Source of the DNA: an uncultured Clostridia bacterium
GTDB lineage: Bacteria > Bacillota > Clostridia > Christensenellales > Borkfalkiaceae
Length of the DNA stretch: 64,000 nt
Direction: 5' to 3'
NCBI GenBank assembly: GCA_944354035.1
Contig: CALVPS010000004.1
Coordinates: 1 to 64,000, forward strand
Below are positions 1 to 9,211 of the stretch, piece after piece; within the stretch, counting starts at the first letter, position 1; every line of letters begins with the position of its first letter. The notes beneath the pieces are model-generated. The model did not search any database and had not been told where the DNA came from. It worked only from the letters and a program-made list of their open reading frames with translations. The translations under genes were made by a program, and so were the position numbers.

Positions 1-1253
1 AACCTGCCGAGGAGCCCGCCGAGGAGCCCGTTGCCGCGGCAACACCCGTCGAAGAACCTGCCGAGGAGCCCGCAGCGGAAGCGGCGGAAGAGCCCGCAGC
101 CAAGGCTGCGCCCGCCGTTGAGACCGGATCTGCAGAGCGAAAAGTGATCTACACGTCGGAAGACGGTTGGTTTGTCAACGTCCGCTACGATCGCAGTTTT
201 ACGGCCAGGCTCATTCAAAGCGACGAAAGGGTAAAAGGGTACTATTCGCAGCTGAAAAACGCGCTGCTCTCCTATAAAAAGGTGACGGCGCGCACCAGCT
301 GGCAGCACGAGGCGTTTCGCCGCGGCAGGGTCACGGTGGCCAAGCTGGTGCTGCGCGGCAAGACGCTGCGCCTGTATCTGTCGCTCGATCCCGTCCGCTA
401 CGAGGGCGGCAAATATCTGGTGGAAGACGCGTCCGAGCACGCCAAATTCGAAAAGACACCGCTTTTATACCGCATCAAAAACGATCGGCGCTGCCGCTAT
501 GCCAAAGAGCTGATCGCCGACGCCATGGCGCAGGCCGAGGCGGCCGCAGGGGAGGAACAGAACGTCGATTATGCGTCGATCGCATACGAGCCGACCGAAC
601 AGCTGATCGACCGCGGCCTGGTGCGCATTATCGAAGTTCGCCGCCGCACCGACGGCGCGGGCGCCGTGATGCTTCCTTACGAAGAGGATCCGGACGACGA
701 GGACGACGTAAAAGAGGCGCCCGTCGAAGAGACGGAAGAGCCGGAAGAGGAACTTATCGAAGAACCTGCCGAGGAGCCCGTGGCGGAAGCGGCGGAAGAA
801 CCCGCAGCCGCGGCAGCACCTGTCGAAGAACCTGTCGAGGGATCCGAAGAGGCGCCCGTCGAAGAGACGGAAGAGCCGGAAGAGGAACTTGTCGAAGAAC
901 CTGCCGAGGGACCCGAGGAGGAGCCGTCGATCAGCGTGGCGGCGGCAGAGACGATGATGGCGGACGACGAGGCCGAGGCGCTCGTGGAGGTCTCCGAACA
1001 CATTGCCGTGCGCGGCAAGCAGACCATTGTAAACGTGGATACGCTGGGAGAGTACTTTTCCAACGGCGAGCAGGTGACGTTGGAAAAAATGAAGGAGCGC
1101 ATTCCCTTCCTCAACAAAAAGGCGACAGAGGTAAAGGTGCTTGCCCGCGGCGTACTCACCAAAAAACTCGAAGTAGAGGCGGACGATTTTTCGCTTGCGG
1201 CGGTCAAAATGATCGTGCTGATGGGCGGCAAAGTTTCCGTCACCAAAAAATAA
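1..1253 (+). CDS. Acidic-repeat protein with uL15-like C-terminus (5' partial)
   Basis: The reading frame is already open at base 3, so the N-terminus lies outside the window. Order seen: a Pro/Glu/Ala tract (to about base 120), a folded basic domain beginning IYTSEDGWFVNVRYDRSF (about 144-660), a second acidic tract built from EEP/VEE repeats (about 690-930), then about 75 residues (1020-1250) that resemble the C-terminal half of ribosomal protein uL15, with VNVDTLGEYF, VKVLARGVLTKKLEVEA and a closing GGKVSV. No rRNA-protein neighbours are present, so this is not the ribosomal gene itself. The middle domain is not a family I can name. Function unknown; the acidic tracts suggest a flexible linker or a binding surface for basic partners. 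Confidence 0.8.
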   Translation, partial: PAEEPAEEPVAAATPVEEPAEEPAAEAAEEPAAKAAPAVETGSAERKVIYTSEDGWFVNVRYDRSFTARLIQSDERVKGYYSQLKNALLSYKKVTARTSWQHEAFRRGRVTVAKLVLRGKTLRLYLSLDPVRYEGGKYLVEDASEHAKFEKTPLLYRIKNDRRCRYAKELIADAMAQAEAAAGEEQNVDYASIAYEPTEQLIDRGLVRIIEVRRRTDGAGAVMLPYEEDPDDEDDVKEAPVEETEEPEEELIEEPAEEPVAEAAEEPAAAAAPVEEPVEGSEEAPVEETEEPEEELVEEPAEGPEEEPSISVAAAETMMADDEAEALVEVSEHIAVRGKQTIVNVDTLGEYFSNGEQVTLEKMKERIPFLNKKATEVKVLARGVLTKKLEVEADDFSLAAVKMIVLMGGKVSVTKK

Positions 1254-1258
1254 TGCTG

Positions 1259-1282
1259 CGGCCCGCGTCTGCGGGCCGTTTC
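1259..1282 (+). terminator. Terminator after the acidic-repeat gene
   Basis: Perfect 8-bp arms CGGCCCGC / GCGGGCCG around a GTCT loop, followed by TTTCGTTT, starting 6 nt after the stop codon. Confidence 0.7.
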
Positions 1283-1350
1283 GTTTGCGGCCGCGCCGAT
1301 TGCCGTATGCAAAAATCTGCAAAAAATCGCAATAATTTTTCATTTCCCTA

Positions 1351-1379
1351 TTGAATTTTTGCGCGATTTATTTTATAAT
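1351..1379 (+). promoter_or_regulatory. Sigma-A promoter of the araBDA operon
   Basis: TTGAAT (1351-1356), a 17-bp spacer and a perfect TATAAT (1374-1379), placed about 38 bp before araB. Confidence 0.75.
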
Positions 1380-1384
1380 AGTTC

Positions 1385-1398
1385 CGTACAAGCGTACG
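1385..1398. promoter_or_regulatory. Possible operator at the araB transcription start
   Basis: Inverted repeat CGTAC-AAGC-GTACG lies immediately downstream of the -10 box, where a repressor would block initiation. AraR operators in other Firmicutes also contain GTAC half-sites but with different spacing, so assignment to AraR is only an inference; no araR gene is in the window. Confidence 0.3.
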
Positions 1399-1417
1399 AA
1401 GAAGGAAGGGGGTTATT

Positions 1418-3016
1418 ATGCAGAATAACGCAAAACAATGCATCGAAAGCGGTAAGACCGCGCTGGGCATCGAGTTCGGGTCCACGCGTATCAAGGCGAT
1501 CCTCGTAGACGAAAACAATACGCCCATCGCCTCCGGCGGACACGAGTGGGAAAACAAGCACATCAACGGCATTTGGACCTATTCGCTGGACGATATCCGC
1601 GAAGGGCTGCAGGACTGCTATGCCAAAATGGCGGCAGACGTAAAGGAAAAGTACGGCGTAACGCTTACCACGATCGGCGCCATGGGCTTTTCCGCCATGA
1701 TGCACGGCTACATGGTGTTCGATAAAAACAACAAACTTTTGGTGCCGTTCCGCACGTGGCGCAACAATACGGCTGCGGAGGCGGGCGAAAAACTCACCAA
1801 GCTGTTCAATTATCATATCCCCGCGCGCTGGTCGGTCGCGCATCTCTATCAGGCCATTTTAAACGGCGAAGAACACGTAAAAGATATCGTATTCCAAACG
1901 ACGCTGGAGGGTTACGTCCATTGGATGCTGACGGGCAAAAAGGTCATCGGCATCGGCGAGGCCTCCGGCATGTTCCCCGTCGATCCCAAAACCGGGCAGT
2001 ACGACGCAAAAAAATTGGAACAGTTCAACACGCTGGTCAAAGACAGCGTTCCTTTCCGTCTGCAGGATATCCTTCCCGAAATCCTGCTTGCCGGTGAGGA
2101 TGCGGGCAGGCTCACCGAAGAGGGAGCAAAATTCCTCGATCCCACGGGCAATTTAAAGCCGGGCATTCCGCTCTGCCCGCCCGAGGGCGACGCGGGAACG
2201 GGTATGGTCGCCACCAATGCCATTAAAAAGCGTACGGGCAATGTTTCGGCGGGAACTTCGGTATTCGCCATGATCGTGCTTGAAAAAGAGCTCAGTAAGC
2301 CTTACGACGAGATCGACCTCGTCACCACGCCCGTGGGCGATCTGGTGGGTATGGTCCACTGCAACAACTGCACGTCCGATATCAACGGCTGGGTCAATCT
2401 GTTCGGCGAATTTGCCAAGCTGGCGGGCGTGGATATCCCCAAGTGGAAACTGTACGATATGCTTTATTTCGAATCGGAAAAGGGCGAAAAAGACTGCGGC
2501 GGGCTGCTTGCCTATAACTATGTCTCAAACGAGCACGTCACAAAGGTCGAGAAGGGCAGGCCGCTGTTCGTGCGCACGGCAGAGGGCAAGTTCGATCTGG
2601 CCAACTTTATGCGCGCGCACCTCTATGCGGCGTTCGGCGCGTTAAAGGTCGGCTGCGATATCATGCTGAAAGAAGAGGGCGTAAAGCTCGATCGCATTAC
2701 GGGTCACGGCGGGCTGTTCAAAACGGAGCGCGTGGGACAGAGCTACCTGGCCGCGGCGATCAACGCGCCCGTCACCATTATGAAGACGGCCGGCGAGGGC
2801 GGCGCATGGGGCATGGCGATCCTTGCCAACTACCTCATCACCAAAAAGCCGGGCGAATCGCTGGAAGAGTACCTGGATAACCGCGTATTTGCGGGACAGG
2901 AGGGCGTTACTTTGGCGCCCGATCCCGCCGACGTGGCCGGGTTTGAAGAATTCGGCAAGCGCTACGTGAAGGGGCTGCCCATCGTGCGCGAGGCGACGCG
3001 CTCGCTACAATACTAA
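1418..3016 (+). CDS. araB: FGGY-family carbohydrate kinase, L-ribulokinase
   Basis: A 532-residue FGGY kinase. The N-terminal glycine-rich phosphate loop ([12 protein letters not shown], residues about 17-28), the second phosphate motif (GNVSAGTS near 270) and the adenosine motif (GHGGLF near 427) are all present. FGGY enzymes phosphorylate many ketoses and polyols; the assignment to L-ribulose rests on its place as first gene before araD and araA. It is of the roughly 530-residue type also seen in Bacteroidota rather than the classic E. coli AraB. SD GAAGGAAGGGGG lies just before the ATG. Xylulokinase activity cannot be excluded. Confidence 0.85.
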   Translation: MQNNAKQCIESGKTALGIEFGSTRIKAILVDENNTPIASGGHEWENKHINGIWTYSLDDIREGLQDCYAKMAADVKEKYGVTLTTIGAMGFSAMMHGYMVFDKNNKLLVPFRTWRNNTAAEAGEKLTKLFNYHIPARWSVAHLYQAILNGEEHVKDIVFQTTLEGYVHWMLTGKKVIGIGEASGMFPVDPKTGQYDAKKLEQFNTLVKDSVPFRLQDILPEILLAGEDAGRLTEEGAKFLDPTGNLKPGIPLCPPEGDAGTGMVATNAIKKRTGNVSAGTSVFAMIVLEKELSKPYDEIDLVTTPVGDLVGMVHCNNCTSDINGWVNLFGEFAKLAGVDIPKWKLYDMLYFESEKGEKDCGGLLAYNYVSNEHVTKVEKGRPLFVRTAEGKFDLANFMRAHLYAAFGALKVGCDIMLKEEGVKLDRITGHGGLFKTERVGQSYLAAAINAPVTIMKTAGEGGAWGMAILANYLITKKPGESLEEYLDNRVFAGQEGVTLAPDPADVAGFEEFGKRYVKGLPIVREATRSLQY

Positions 3017-3044
3017 ATCCGTACGGCAAAAAAGGAGAAATAAT

Positions 3045-3749
3045 ATGTTAGAAGCGTTGAAACAAAAGGTATTAAAGGCCAATTTGGACCTTGTAAAGAA
3101 CAAGCTGGTCCTGTTTACGTGGGGCAATGTCTCCGAGATCGACCGCGCAAGCGGATTGATCGTCATCAAACCCTCCGGCGTCGAGTACGACGAAATGAAG
3201 GCGGACGACATGGTCGTCGTCGATCTGAACGGCAAGGTGGTAGAGGGCGACCTGCGGCCCTCGTCCGATACGCCCACGCACATCGAGTTCTATAAGGCGT
3301 TTCCCGATATCGGCGGCGTAACGCATACGCACTCCACCTTTGCCACGGCATGGGCGCAGGCGGGCCGCAGCATTCCTTTTTACGGGACGACGCACGCCGA
3401 CTATTTTTACGGCGATATCCCCTGCGCGCGTTCGCTTACCAAGGAGGAGATCGAGGGCGAGTACGAAAAAAATACAGGGCTTGCCATCATCGAAAAATTT
3501 ACGAAGGACGGGTTAAAGCCCCTCGAGGTCCCCGGCGTGCTCATTAAAAGCCACGGCGTGTTCTCTTTCGGAAAAGACGGCGACAACGCGGTATACAATG
3601 CGACGGTCATCGAAGAGGTTGCAAAAATGGCGTTCCTTACCGAGCATATCAATCCCGACGTTACCCGTGCCGATCGGTTCATGATGGACAAGCACTATCT
3701 GCGCAAGCACGGCAAAAACGCCTACTACGGGCAGACCAAAAAGAAGTAA
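3045..3749 (+). CDS. araD: L-ribulose-5-phosphate 4-epimerase
   Basis: 234 residues, the usual length of the class II aldolase/AraD family. It interconverts L-ribulose-5-P and D-xylulose-5-P, the last step of arabinose entry into the pentose phosphate pathway. Visible motifs: [10 protein letters not shown] near the N-terminus (phosphate and metal region), the zinc histidines in THTHST (about 92-96), [11 protein letters not shown] and SHGVFSFG (about 170). SD AAAGGAG 8 nt before the ATG; 28 nt downstream of araB, so cotranscribed. Confidence 0.95.
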   Translation: MLEALKQKVLKANLDLVKNKLVLFTWGNVSEIDRASGLIVIKPSGVEYDEMKADDMVVVDLNGKVVEGDLRPSSDTPTHIEFYKAFPDIGGVTHTHSTFATAWAQAGRSIPFYGTTHADYFYGDIPCARSLTKEEIEGEYEKNTGLAIIEKFTKDGLKPLEVPGVLIKSHGVFSFGKDGDNAVYNATVIEEVAKMAFLTEHINPDVTRADRFMMDKHYLRKHGKNAYYGQTKKK

Positions 3750-3750
3750 T

Positions 3751-3927
3751 ATGATACGGACGGAAGTGATCGAATATACCCCCGATCCCCGCCGGCGCGC
3801 CGAGCGCATCGCGGCGGTCGCAAATGCGCGGGAAGCGGAGGGCGAGCGATTGATTTCTGTGTTGGCTACGCCCAATTGCGGGGCGATCCTTGTGTTCCGC
3901 GCTCCGACGGTTTCGGAGAAAAAATAA
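3751..3927 (+). CDS. Small hypothetical protein between araD and araA (58 aa)
   Basis: An ATG one base after the araD stop opens a 58-codon frame (MIRTEVIEYTPDP... ending VFRAPTVSEKK). It occupies most of the 205-bp araD-araA gap and stops 27 nt before araA. Its start has no separate strong SD beyond the purine-rich end of araD (AAAAAGAAG), so it would rely on translational coupling. No recognised domain. It may be a real small protein or a fortuitous ORF. Confidence 0.4.
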   Translation: MIRTEVIEYTPDPRRRAERIAAVANAREAEGERLISVLATPNCGAILVFRAPTVSEKK

Positions 3928-3954
3928 AATCAATTGAGGATGAGGTAAATCGTT

Positions 3955-5412
3955 ATGAAAGAAAAAGTAGTGTATTGGCTTACCGGTTCGCAGACGCTGT
4001 ACGGAGACGACGTGCTGGCGCACGTTGCACAGCACTCCGAAGAGATGGCGAACTACGTCAGCGAAAGAATGCCCGTTACGGTAAAATACCTTACCACCTG
4101 CAAGAGCTCGGACGAGATCGTAGAGGCGGTCAAAAAGGTCAACGCCGACGATAACTGCATTGGCATCATCACCTGGTGCCATACCTTCTCGCCTGCCAAA
4201 ATGTGGATCAAGGGCCTTAAAATGCTGCAAAAGCCTATGTGCCACTTTGCAACGCAGTATAACGAAAAACTTCCCTACGATACGATCGACATGGATTTCA
4301 TGAACGAAAACCAGGCCGCGCACGGCGACAGAGAGTTCGGGTACATCGTCACCCGCCTGCGCATGGACAACAAGGTGGTCGTGGGGTACTATAAGGACGA
4401 GGCCGCGTTAAAAGAACTTGCCGCATGGTGCAAGGTCGCCGCGGGTTATGCGTTCTCCAAACAGGTCAAGGTGTGCCGTTTCTCCGATAACATGCGCGAC
4501 GTTGCGGTGACCGAGGGCGACAAGGTAGAGGCGCACATCGATCTCGGCTGGCAGGTCGACTACTATCCCGTCGGCGATCTTGTCGATTACATCGATCGGG
4601 TCACCGAAAAAGAAGTGGACGCCATGATGGCGGAGTATGCCAAAAAGTATACGATGGCCACCGATCGCATCGACGTCGTGCGTGAACAGGCCAAGTACGA
4701 GATCGCGATCGATAAGTTCTGCAAAGATAAGGGCGGTTACATCGGCATTGTCGATCACTTCGGTTCGCTGCACGGCATGAACCAGCTGCCCGGACTGGCC
4801 ATTCAGGATCTGCAGGGCAAGGGCTACGGCTTTGGTGCCGAGGGCGACTGGAAGATCGCGGCGTTGGGCGCCGTTATGCAGTACATGGCCGATCAAAAGG
4901 GGACCGGCCTTATGGAAGACTACACCTACGACCTGGTAGACGGCACCTGCCTGGGCGCGCACATGCTGGAAGTTTCGCCTCAGTTTGCGGCGACCAAGCC
5001 CGAGATCCAGGTACATCCCCTGGGCATCGGCGGCAAGTCCGATCCCGCGCGCCTGGTCTTCGAAGGTATTGCCGCACCCGAGGCCGTTGCCGTCTCCATG
5101 ATCGACATGGGCGACAGGCTTCGCCTTATCGTGCAGAAGATCGAGCTCATCAAATATCCGCATAAGATGCCCAATCTTCCCGTAGCGGGCTGTATGTGGA
5201 AGTATAAGCCCAACTTTAAAGACGGCGTTGCGGCGTGGATCTATGCGGGTGGCGCGCACCATACCGTCGTCTCGTCGGTCGTCACGGCGCAGCAGATGAT
5301 CGATCTGGGCAACATGTGGGGCATCGAGGTGGTCGTGATCGACGAAAATACCGAGATCAACGAGTTTAAAAAGCAGCTTATGTGGTCGGACGTCATTTGG
5401 AAGCGCAAATAA
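3955..5412 (+). CDS. araA: L-arabinose isomerase
   Basis: 485 residues, close to the usual 470-500 of AraA. Converts L-arabinose to L-ribulose. The N-terminus (VVYWLTGSQTLYG) is the standard AraA opening; GTGLMEDYTYDL near residue 320 carries the conserved metal-binding glutamate, and the C-terminal AWIYAGGAHHTVVS is also typical. SD TTGAGGATGAGG before the ATG. Last gene of the araB-D-A operon; a strong hairpin follows. With the GH51 and GH127 enzymes nearby it explains the fate of arabinose released from arabinans. Confidence 0.97.
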   Translation: MKEKVVYWLTGSQTLYGDDVLAHVAQHSEEMANYVSERMPVTVKYLTTCKSSDEIVEAVKKVNADDNCIGIITWCHTFSPAKMWIKGLKMLQKPMCHFATQYNEKLPYDTIDMDFMNENQAAHGDREFGYIVTRLRMDNKVVVGYYKDEAALKELAAWCKVAAGYAFSKQVKVCRFSDNMRDVAVTEGDKVEAHIDLGWQVDYYPVGDLVDYIDRVTEKEVDAMMAEYAKKYTMATDRIDVVREQAKYEIAIDKFCKDKGGYIGIVDHFGSLHGMNQLPGLAIQDLQGKGYGFGAEGDWKIAALGAVMQYMADQKGTGLMEDYTYDLVDGTCLGAHMLEVSPQFAATKPEIQVHPLGIGGKSDPARLVFEGIAAPEAVAVSMIDMGDRLRLIVQKIELIKYPHKMPNLPVAGCMWKYKPNFKDGVAAWIYAGGAHHTVVSSVVTAQQMIDLGNMWGIEVVVIDENTEINEFKKQLMWSDVIWKRK

Positions 5413-5426
5413 TCCGGTTGCAGTTT

Positions 5427-5453
5427 GCGGGGCGGTACGGCGTACCGCCCCGC
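5427..5453 (+). terminator. Terminator of the araBDA operon
   Basis: Perfect 12-bp arms GCGGGGCGGTAC / GTACCGCCCCGC with a GGC loop and a short ACTTTGT tail, 14 nt after araA. The T-tract is weak, so it may also act as a 3' stabiliser. Confidence 0.6.
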
Positions 5454-5528
5454 ACTTTGTATCGCCGGGCGCGGCGTTTTGCGGTCCCATAAGGGAGGAA
5501 TGCGGATCCGATCAATCGCGGGATATAA

Positions 5529-5758
5529 GGCGCTCATGTTTGGTTGAAACCCTTGTCCGTACCGCATGGCATGCGCTGCGGTCTTTGCCTTGACTGATCG
5601 TCTGTCTTGCCGTATTTGTGGGCGTCGCATTCGCTGCGGCAAAACGCCTTTTGCCGGCATTCGCCGGAGCGGAACGCCGCGTTTCCGTTTGTCGCGCCTT
5701 ACCGCAAAAATTTACGTTGTTCAATTTTGCGAGAGCCGCGGCAGGAGTTTGGCGCCTT
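5529..5758. repeat. Dispersed intergenic repeat, copy 1
   Basis: This gene-free stretch between araA and the GH36 gene shares segments with 27592-27889. Segment A (5529-5549) matches 27869-27889 in reverse complement at 19 of 21 bases. Segment B runs from 5636 to 5758: its start (5636-5663) matches 27592-27619 at 23 of 28 bases and forms a hairpin (GGCAAAA/TTTTGCC), and its end (5722-5758) matches 27681-27717 at 31 of 37 bases. One stem pair changes A-T to G-C between copies, which suggests a selected RNA or DNA structure. No gene is evident in 5454-5817. Confidence 0.6.
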
Positions 5759-5817
5759 ACCGCCAAGGGGCGGAAAAGGATCGTTTGCATAAAATCAAGA
5801 TAGAGCAGGAGTTGCAA

Positions 5818-7887
5818 ATGTTTTTTAAAAAGTACTGTTTTGGCGATACGGCGATCTACTACATCGAGTCGCCGATCGAGGGGCACGACGGCAAGACGAC
5901 GATAGGGCTTGCCGCCTATCCCAAGGATTGGGCCCTGAAGGAGGACGCAAATTTGTGCTGCGACAGCCTTGTGCAGGTCGCATTCACCGGGGATGAAGGG
6001 CTCATCGACTACACGCAGGGCGTGACGATGCGCAACCGCGAGGGGACCGTACTGAAGGTGGAGTCGCAGGCGGCCGACGAGCGGGGCGTTATTACGCTGC
6101 TTTCGGACGGGCGCGGCAACCTGTATACGCACATTTTGGAGTATTCCTCCGCCACGGGCGTATTCAGCGTACATATTGTGTACGAAAATGCGTCCTCGGA
6201 AGAGCGTATGCTCGAGATGCTCGAAAGTCTTTCGCTCAGCGGGATCGTGGCACCGTCGTTCGGATCGAACGCTACGGTAGGGCTTCGGCTGCACCGCATG
6301 ACGAGCGCCTGGTCGCGCGAATGCCGCTTAAAGACGGACGAGTTTGCACACCTCGGCCTGGATATGAGCTGGGCGCGCTACGGCGTAAAAGTGGAAAAGT
6401 GGGGGCAGGCGGGCAGTATGCCCAACCGCGGTTACTACCCGTTTGCGGCGATCGAGGAGGCGGATGCCGATATCACCTGGGGCGTTACGATGCAGGCGCC
6501 CTATTCGTGGCAGATGGAGGTGTATCAGGAAAAGGAGAGCTGCGCGCTCTCCTGCGGGCCGGGCGACTACGAGTTTGCGCATTGGCGCAAGCGGATCCCG
6601 GCGGGCGGGACGTTCTGCACGCCCAAGGCGTACTTTACCGTAAAGGCGGGCGGGTTGAACGCCGTATGCAACGCCCTGGTCCACGAGCAGGACGCGCGCC
6701 TTGTCCTTCCGGAGAGCGAGGCGGATATGCCCGTGCTGTTCAACGAGTACTGCACAACGTGGGGCTGCCCCTCCGAAGAGAATATCCGCGCCATCCTCAA
6801 GGCGATCGAGCCTTTGCGGCTCGGTTACTTCGTCATTGACTGCGGGTGGTATAAGCCGGACGATAAGGGCTGGTGCAACGCCATCGGCGATTGGCGTGAG
6901 AGCAAGAGCCTCTTTCCGAACGGCATTTCCGCCGTCAGCAAGGCCATTCGCGCGGCGGGCATGCTTCCCGGTATCTGGTTCGAGTTCGAAAACGCCGGGC
7001 GGGATTCGCAGATCTTCTCTCGCGAGGAGTGGATGCTGAAGCGGGACGGCAAAATCATCACCAGCAAAAACCGCCGCTTTTTCGATCTGACGCAGCCGGA
7101 GGTAAAAGCGTACCTTACCGAACGCATGCTGCGCTTTTTAAAGGAAAATGATTTCCATTACATTAAGATCGATTACAACGATACGTACGGCGTCGGCTGC
7201 GACGGCGCCGAAAGCGTGGGCGAGGGCGGCCGACGCATTGCCGAAGAAAGCCTTTCCTGGCTGAATGCGATCAAAGAGGCGGTCCCGGATATGGTCATCG
7301 AAAATTGTTCCTCCGGCGGCAGCCGCATCGAGCCCATGCGCATGGGGATGGTTTCGATGTGTTCCTTTTCGGACGCGCACGAGTGCGCGGAGATCCCGCT
7401 GGTCGCGGCAAACGTCTCGCGCGTGGTGCCCGCGCGGCAAATGCAGATATGGGCGGTGCTGCGCAGGGACGATACGCCCTCGCGCACGATCTATTCGTTG
7501 TGTGCCGCCATGCTGGGGCGCATCTGCCTTTCGGGCGATGTGGCGGACATGCCCGCGGAAAAGATCGCGCTCCTGCAGCAGGGGCTTGCGTTCTATCGCA
7601 GGATAAAGTCCGTTGTGGCAGACGGAGACATTGCAGAGATCGACTGCAACGTGGAATATTACCGCGAGCCGGTGGGCAGGCAGATCTACATCAAGGATCT
7701 GGCGGGGCGGCGGCTGGTGATCGTGCATCGCCTGATCGCAGAGGCGCCCGTGGCGCTTCCGTTGGAAGGCTACCGTCTGGTCGACGCGTTTACCGATATG
7801 GACTATCGCTTTGAAGACGAAACGCTGCGGATCTTTGAGCAGGCAGATTACCGCGCCGGGGCATTTTTATTTGAAAAGACGGAATAA
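5818..7887 (+). CDS. GH36-type alpha-galactosidase
   Basis: 689 residues from the ATG at 5818, chosen because it has an SD (AGCAGGAG) and begins the beta-sandwich-like N-terminal domain; the frame stays open upstream but only through the intergenic repeat. Clan GH-D signatures: IDCGWY near residue 340, the nucleophile Asp of KIDYN (about 452), ENCSSGG, and the acid/base Asp of FSDAHE (about 519). It should cleave terminal alpha-galactosides (raffinose family, galactomannan side chains). No signal peptide, so the substrate must be imported first. Monocistronic between a repeat and a strong downstream promoter. Confidence 0.88.
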   Translation: MFFKKYCFGDTAIYYIESPIEGHDGKTTIGLAAYPKDWALKEDANLCCDSLVQVAFTGDEGLIDYTQGVTMRNREGTVLKVESQAADERGVITLLSDGRGNLYTHILEYSSATGVFSVHIVYENASSEERMLEMLESLSLSGIVAPSFGSNATVGLRLHRMTSAWSRECRLKTDEFAHLGLDMSWARYGVKVEKWGQAGSMPNRGYYPFAAIEEADADITWGVTMQAPYSWQMEVYQEKESCALSCGPGDYEFAHWRKRIPAGGTFCTPKAYFTVKAGGLNAVCNALVHEQDARLVLPESEADMPVLFNEYCTTWGCPSEENIRAILKAIEPLRLGYFVIDCGWYKPDDKGWCNAIGDWRESKSLFPNGISAVSKAIRAAGMLPGIWFEFENAGRDSQIFSREEWMLKRDGKIITSKNRRFFDLTQPEVKAYLTERMLRFLKENDFHYIKIDYNDTYGVGCDGAESVGEGGRRIAEESLSWLNAIKEAVPDMVIENCSSGGSRIEPMRMGMVSMCSFSDAHECAEIPLVAANVSRVVPARQMQIWAVLRRDDTPSRTIYSLCAAMLGRICLSGDVADMPAEKIALLQQGLAFYRRIKSVVADGDIAEIDCNVEYYREPVGRQIYIKDLAGRRLVIVHRLIAEAPVALPLEGYRLVDAFTDMDYRFEDETLRIFEQADYRAGAFLFEKTE

Positions 7888-7905
7888 CAAAACATGCGGC
7901 GGGGA

Positions 7906-7934
7906 TTGACATTTTCGCCGCTTGTTTTTATAAT
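7906..7934 (+). promoter_or_regulatory. Consensus sigma-A promoter
   Basis: TTGACA (7906-7911), 17-bp spacer, TATAAT (7929-7934): a perfect consensus. It drives the pyrophosphorylase gene starting at 7985 and probably the following genes through GH51. Confidence 0.85.
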
Positions 7935-7984
7935 AATAGTAAGGGGGCGTGCGGCCGGAAAAGGTCCGCGCCGAAGGATATCGG

Positions 7985-9211
7985 ATGGAATACAAAAGGA
8001 TAAAGGGCATGCTGGAGGCGCGCGGTCAGGCGCATCTTCTGCGGTGGTGGGACGAGTTGGACGCCGCCGCCCGCGCGCGTCTTTTGGAGCAGATCGCCTC
8101 GGTCGATTGGGATACGGTGGCGCTTTGGAACGCGCCGCCTGTTTTTTCGGCAAGGGGCGCCGTTGCGCCGCTGCCCGTTTTGCCGCGCACGGAGATAGAG
8201 GCGCGTCGCGCCGCGTTTATGCAGGCGGGCAGAGCCGCCGTGCATGCGGGCAAGGTGGCTGCCGTGTTGCTTGCAGGCGGGCAGGGCACGCGTCTGGGTG
8301 CGCACGGGCCCAAGGGTGCCGTGGATATCGGCATTACGCGGTCCGTCAGCATCTTCGGGCGGCTGATGGAAAATTTAAAGGAGGCTGCGTGCCTGTGCGA
8401 CGTGGTCATTCCGCTGTATATCATGACCAGCGAAGAAAACGACGCCGCAACGCATGCTTTTTTTGAGGAAAACGCATACTTCGGCTATCCGCAGCAGGCG
8501 GTGCGTTTTTTCCGTCAGCAAATGGGCCCGTGTGTGGACTTGCAGGGGAAAGTATTGCTGGAAGCGAAGGATCGTCTGGCGATCTCGCCCAACGGCAACG
8601 GCGGGTGGTATACCTCGCTCGAGCGGGCGGGATTGGCGCGCGAGGCGGAATCGCAGGGCGTGGAGTGGTTCAACGTATTTGCCGTAGACAACGTGCTGCA
8701 GCGCATGTGCGACCCGCTGTTTGTCGGCGCGACCCTTTTAAGCGGCTGCGCCACGGGCGCCAAGGTGGTGCGCAAGGCCTGTCCCGAAGAGCGCGTCGGC
8801 GTGCTGTGTTTGGAAAACGGCCTCCCCACGGTCATAGAATATTACGATCTAAGCGAGGAACTTGCGCAGCTGCGCGACGAACGGGGCGAGCTGGTGTACT
8901 CCGGCGGGGTCATCTTAAATTATCTGTTCCGTGCCGATGCGTTAAAGGCGATCGCCTCGGTCCGCCTCCCCGTGCACGTCGTAAAAAAGAAGGTCCCGTA
9001 TTTGGACGAGTCGGGCGTTTTGCGCGATCCCGCGCAGGAAAACGCCTACAAGTTTGAAACGCTTATTTTGGATATGATCCGCTGCGCCGGCAGCTGCCTG
9101 CCCTTCGAAGTCGTACGCGAGCACGAGTTTGCGCCCGTTAAAAATCGCACGGGGACGGACAGCGTGGAGTCGGCGCGCAAATTACTGCAGAAAAACGGAG
9201 TGGAACTGTAA
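7985..9211 (+). CDS. UTP:sugar-phosphate uridylyltransferase (UDPGP type 1 family)
   Basis: 408 residues. The nucleotide-binding signature LLAGGQGTRLGAHGPKG (near residue 90) and the downstream ISPNGNGGWY and GTDSVESA motifs match the eukaryotic-type UDP-N-acetylglucosamine / UDP-sugar pyrophosphorylase family rather than GalU. It would make a UDP-sugar from UTP and a sugar-1-phosphate (GlcNAc-1-P, Glc-1-P or Gal-1-P); the substrate cannot be fixed by reading. The ATG at 7985 is preferred over an in-frame GTG at 7949 because AAGGA sits 6 nt before it, whereas the GTG abuts its purine run. Confidence 0.82.
   Translation: MEYKRIKGMLEARGQAHLLRWWDELDAAARARLLEQIASVDWDTVALWNAPPVFSARGAVAPLPVLPRTEIEARRAAFMQAGRAAVHAGKVAAVLLAGGQGTRLGAHGPKGAVDIGITRSVSIFGRLMENLKEAACLCDVVIPLYIMTSEENDAATHAFFEENAYFGYPQQAVRFFRQQMGPCVDLQGKVLLEAKDRLAISPNGNGGWYTSLERAGLAREAESQGVEWFNVFAVDNVLQRMCDPLFVGATLLSGCATGAKVVRKACPEERVGVLCLENGLPTVIEYYDLSEELAQLRDERGELVYSGGVILNYLFRADALKAIASVRLPVHVVKKKVPYLDESGVLRDPAQENAYKFETLILDMIRCAGSCLPFEVVREHEFAPVKNRTGTDSVESARKLLQKNGVEL

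Noticed and set aside
465-1343. Long minus-strand open frames antisense to the acidic-repeat gene
   Set aside because: They mirror the repetitive GAA/GAG/CCC codons of the real gene, have no SD and give low-complexity Phe/Arg or Ser/Gly-rich products.
7949-7984. Upstream GTG start for the uridylyltransferase gene
   Set aside because: The purine run abuts the GTG with one base of spacing, whereas the ATG at 7985 has a well-placed SD.
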